52,790 nt of DNA from Mesobacterium pallidum (GTDB taxonomy: Bacteria > Pseudomonadota > Alphaproteobacteria > Rhodobacterales > Rhodobacteraceae). How positions within the stretch are numbered: the first letter of the stretch is position 1; the number at the start of each line of letters is the position of its first letter. The translations under genes and the position numbers were made by a program. A model generated the notes under the pieces. That model saw only the letters and a list, made by a program, of their open reading frames with translations, had not been told where the DNA came from and ran no database searches. The DNA is taken from NCBI RefSeq assembly GCF_019966535.1, contig NZ_JAIMID010000030.1, positions 1 through 52,790 on the forward strand. The letters run 5' to 3'. Positions 52,004 through 52,790 of the stretch are shown in pieces.

Positions 52004-52373
52004 TCCCGGACTTAATTCGATCAGACAGGGAGGAGATGCGCCTCTTCTTTCGCCGAAGTCCCGCGTCCTACTCGACCTTCCCTCAAGCAGCCCATGCCTA
52101 CTGTGGACATCCGCATGGCAGAGCAACATCCAGGACGTCGTGCGCGGCGTGACGCCTGAGCCATCGAAGGGCGAATGTGGCTGTCCGATACCAGGGCGAC
52201 GAGCCATCGCATCTCGTCATCGAGAGACCTGCAGGTCGTTCGGGACGCGCCTCGCAAGGTAGTAGTAGCCGTCCTTCACGAAGGTATGGGCCGCTGGTTT
52301 GTGCACCGCCATGTTCTACGCTCGCTCCATCCAGGGATAAAGCCGAGGCATTTCAAGGGAGTAGCTAAGGAAG
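52004..52373. other. Gene-free stretch between IS debris and the tRNA gene
   Basis: Several open frames on both strands but no recognised domain or start signal. It is bounded on one side by the IS6 right end and on the other by the tRNA 3' end, a common place for insertion and loss of DNA. Confidence 0.5.
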
Positions 52374-52449
52374 TGGTGCCCCAAGACGGACTCGAACCGC
52401 CGACCTACTATTTACGAAACAGTTGCTCTACCAGCTGAGCTATTGGGGC
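52374..52449 (-). tRNA. tRNA-Thr (anticodon CGT)
   Basis: 76 bases. The acceptor stem is GCCCCAA with TTGGGGC (seven perfect pairs), the D arm starts TAGCTCAGCTGGTAGAGC, the anticodon stem is ACTGT/ATAGT around loop TTCGTAA, so the anticodon is CGT (reads ACG). The T arm has the TTCGAGT loop with a G-T pair in the stem, and CCA is encoded (52374-52376). All conserved tRNA positions seen agree with a functional threonine tRNA. Confidence 0.93.
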
Positions 52450-52459
52450 ATTGCGGCGC

Positions 52460-52488
52460 CTCATAAACGGAAGGCGCCCACCGTGCAA
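52460..52488 (-). promoter_or_regulatory. Promoter of the tRNA-Thr gene
   Basis: On the minus strand TTGCAC (52488-52483) and TATGAG (52465-52460) are separated by 17 bases, with the -10 box 10 bases before the tRNA 5' end. Confidence 0.65.
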
Positions 52489-52713
52489 GGCAGAATCCAT
52501 CCCCGTCCCCCGGTGGCGGACCAGCTCTGGACAGCGACGATCCGCATGTGATTGAACTTGGAAAGCTGGGTGACACCATTCCGACGGGAAAAGGCATTGC
52601 GTCCAGTGCCGCGTCGTCCATTACTGTCGCCAACCACGGACCGCCGGCAGGGCAGGTCCGTGACTCTGACAGCTTCGGCCGAATCGCGGTCGCGAAACAG
52701 GAAGGATCGGTAC

Positions 52714-52790
52714 ATGAACTACCACAGCCCGAGTGATTTCATTGAGGCGTCGCGGTTGGCGTCTGTTGCGTCCGGGGTGACGCGGTTCCT
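52714..52790 (+). CDS. Start of a probable FAD-binding subunit of a molybdenum hydroxylase, cut by the window end
   Basis: Only 25 complete codons are present: MNYHSPSDFIEASRLASV and on to GVTRFL. This matches the usual start of xanthine-dehydrogenase/CO-dehydrogenase medium subunits (CoxM type), where the next residues would be AGGTD of the FAD site. The ATG follows GGAAGGATC at good distance. The assignment rests on a short segment. Confidence 0.5.
   Translation, partial: MNYHSPSDFIEASRLASVASGVTRF

Noticed and set aside
1..52790. CRISPR array or phage genes
   Set aside because: No regularly spaced direct repeats and no Cas, capsid, terminase or integrase genes were seen.

Overview
The window is high-GC DNA with the gene content, Shine-Dalgarno pattern and overlapping ATGA/GTGA junctions of an alphaproteobacterium, most probably a Rhodobacterales (Roseobacter-like) bacterium. 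That placement is inferred from gene families and was not tested by a search. There is no replication or core-housekeeping gene apart from one tRNA-Thr(CGT), and transposon debris lies at both edges and in the middle, so this is accessory DNA.

Region 1 (1-2477) holds a decayed IS1182-like transposase tail, one intact DUF3291 gene and long gene-free stretches. Region 2 (2478-26841) is a periplasmic oxidation and transport block. It has an SMP-30-like lactonase, a LysR regulator, a four-helix membrane protein, a PQQ-dependent alcohol dehydrogenase, its c-type cytochrome and several exported accessory proteins. It also has a three-gene MotA/ExbB-like membrane module, a lipocalin, and the accessory set known from PQQ-alcohol-dehydrogenase systems (ATPase, beta-propeller, substrate-binding protein). 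Two separate NitT/TauT-type ABC importers complete it, the second packed with a DUF1800/DUF1501 pair. A 15-bp dyad (GCAATAnnCAGTATT) lies in both divergent promoters, at 16916 and 20833, with a weaker relative ahead of the dehydrogenase. This suggests that the LysR protein at 19728-20774 ties the modules together.

Region 3 (27012-29269) has IS6-, IS3- and IS21-type remnants and then a RES/Xre toxin-antitoxin pair. Region 4 (29386-50927) is a carbohydrate or organic-acid catabolic island read mainly on the minus strand: two dipeptide/oligosaccharide-type ABC systems, two large GHL6-like glycoside-hydrolase-type proteins, a glycerate kinase-like protein, a tartronate-semialdehyde-reductase-type dehydrogenase, a D-2-hydroxyacid dehydrogenase, a cyclase-family hydrolase and a LacI regulator. 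Both ABC systems are visibly decaying. In-frame stops interrupt a solute-binding protein, a fused ATPase, another ATPase and the end of a GHL6 protein. A one-base deletion splits the cyclase gene, a permease has lost its EAA loop, and the kinase lacks its N-terminal part. LacI-type palindromes centred on AAACGTTT precede two of the transcription units.

Region 5 (51009-52790) has a 3' gene fragment cut by IS6-family debris, the tRNA with a clear promoter, and the first codons of a probable molybdenum-hydroxylase FAD subunit running off the end.

The best candidates for something undescribed are the MotA/ExbB-like module with its DUF2135-like periplasmic partner beside a PQQ dehydrogenase that lacks the vicinal cysteines but carries the extra active-site aspartate, and the shared LysR operator linking that block to two importers.
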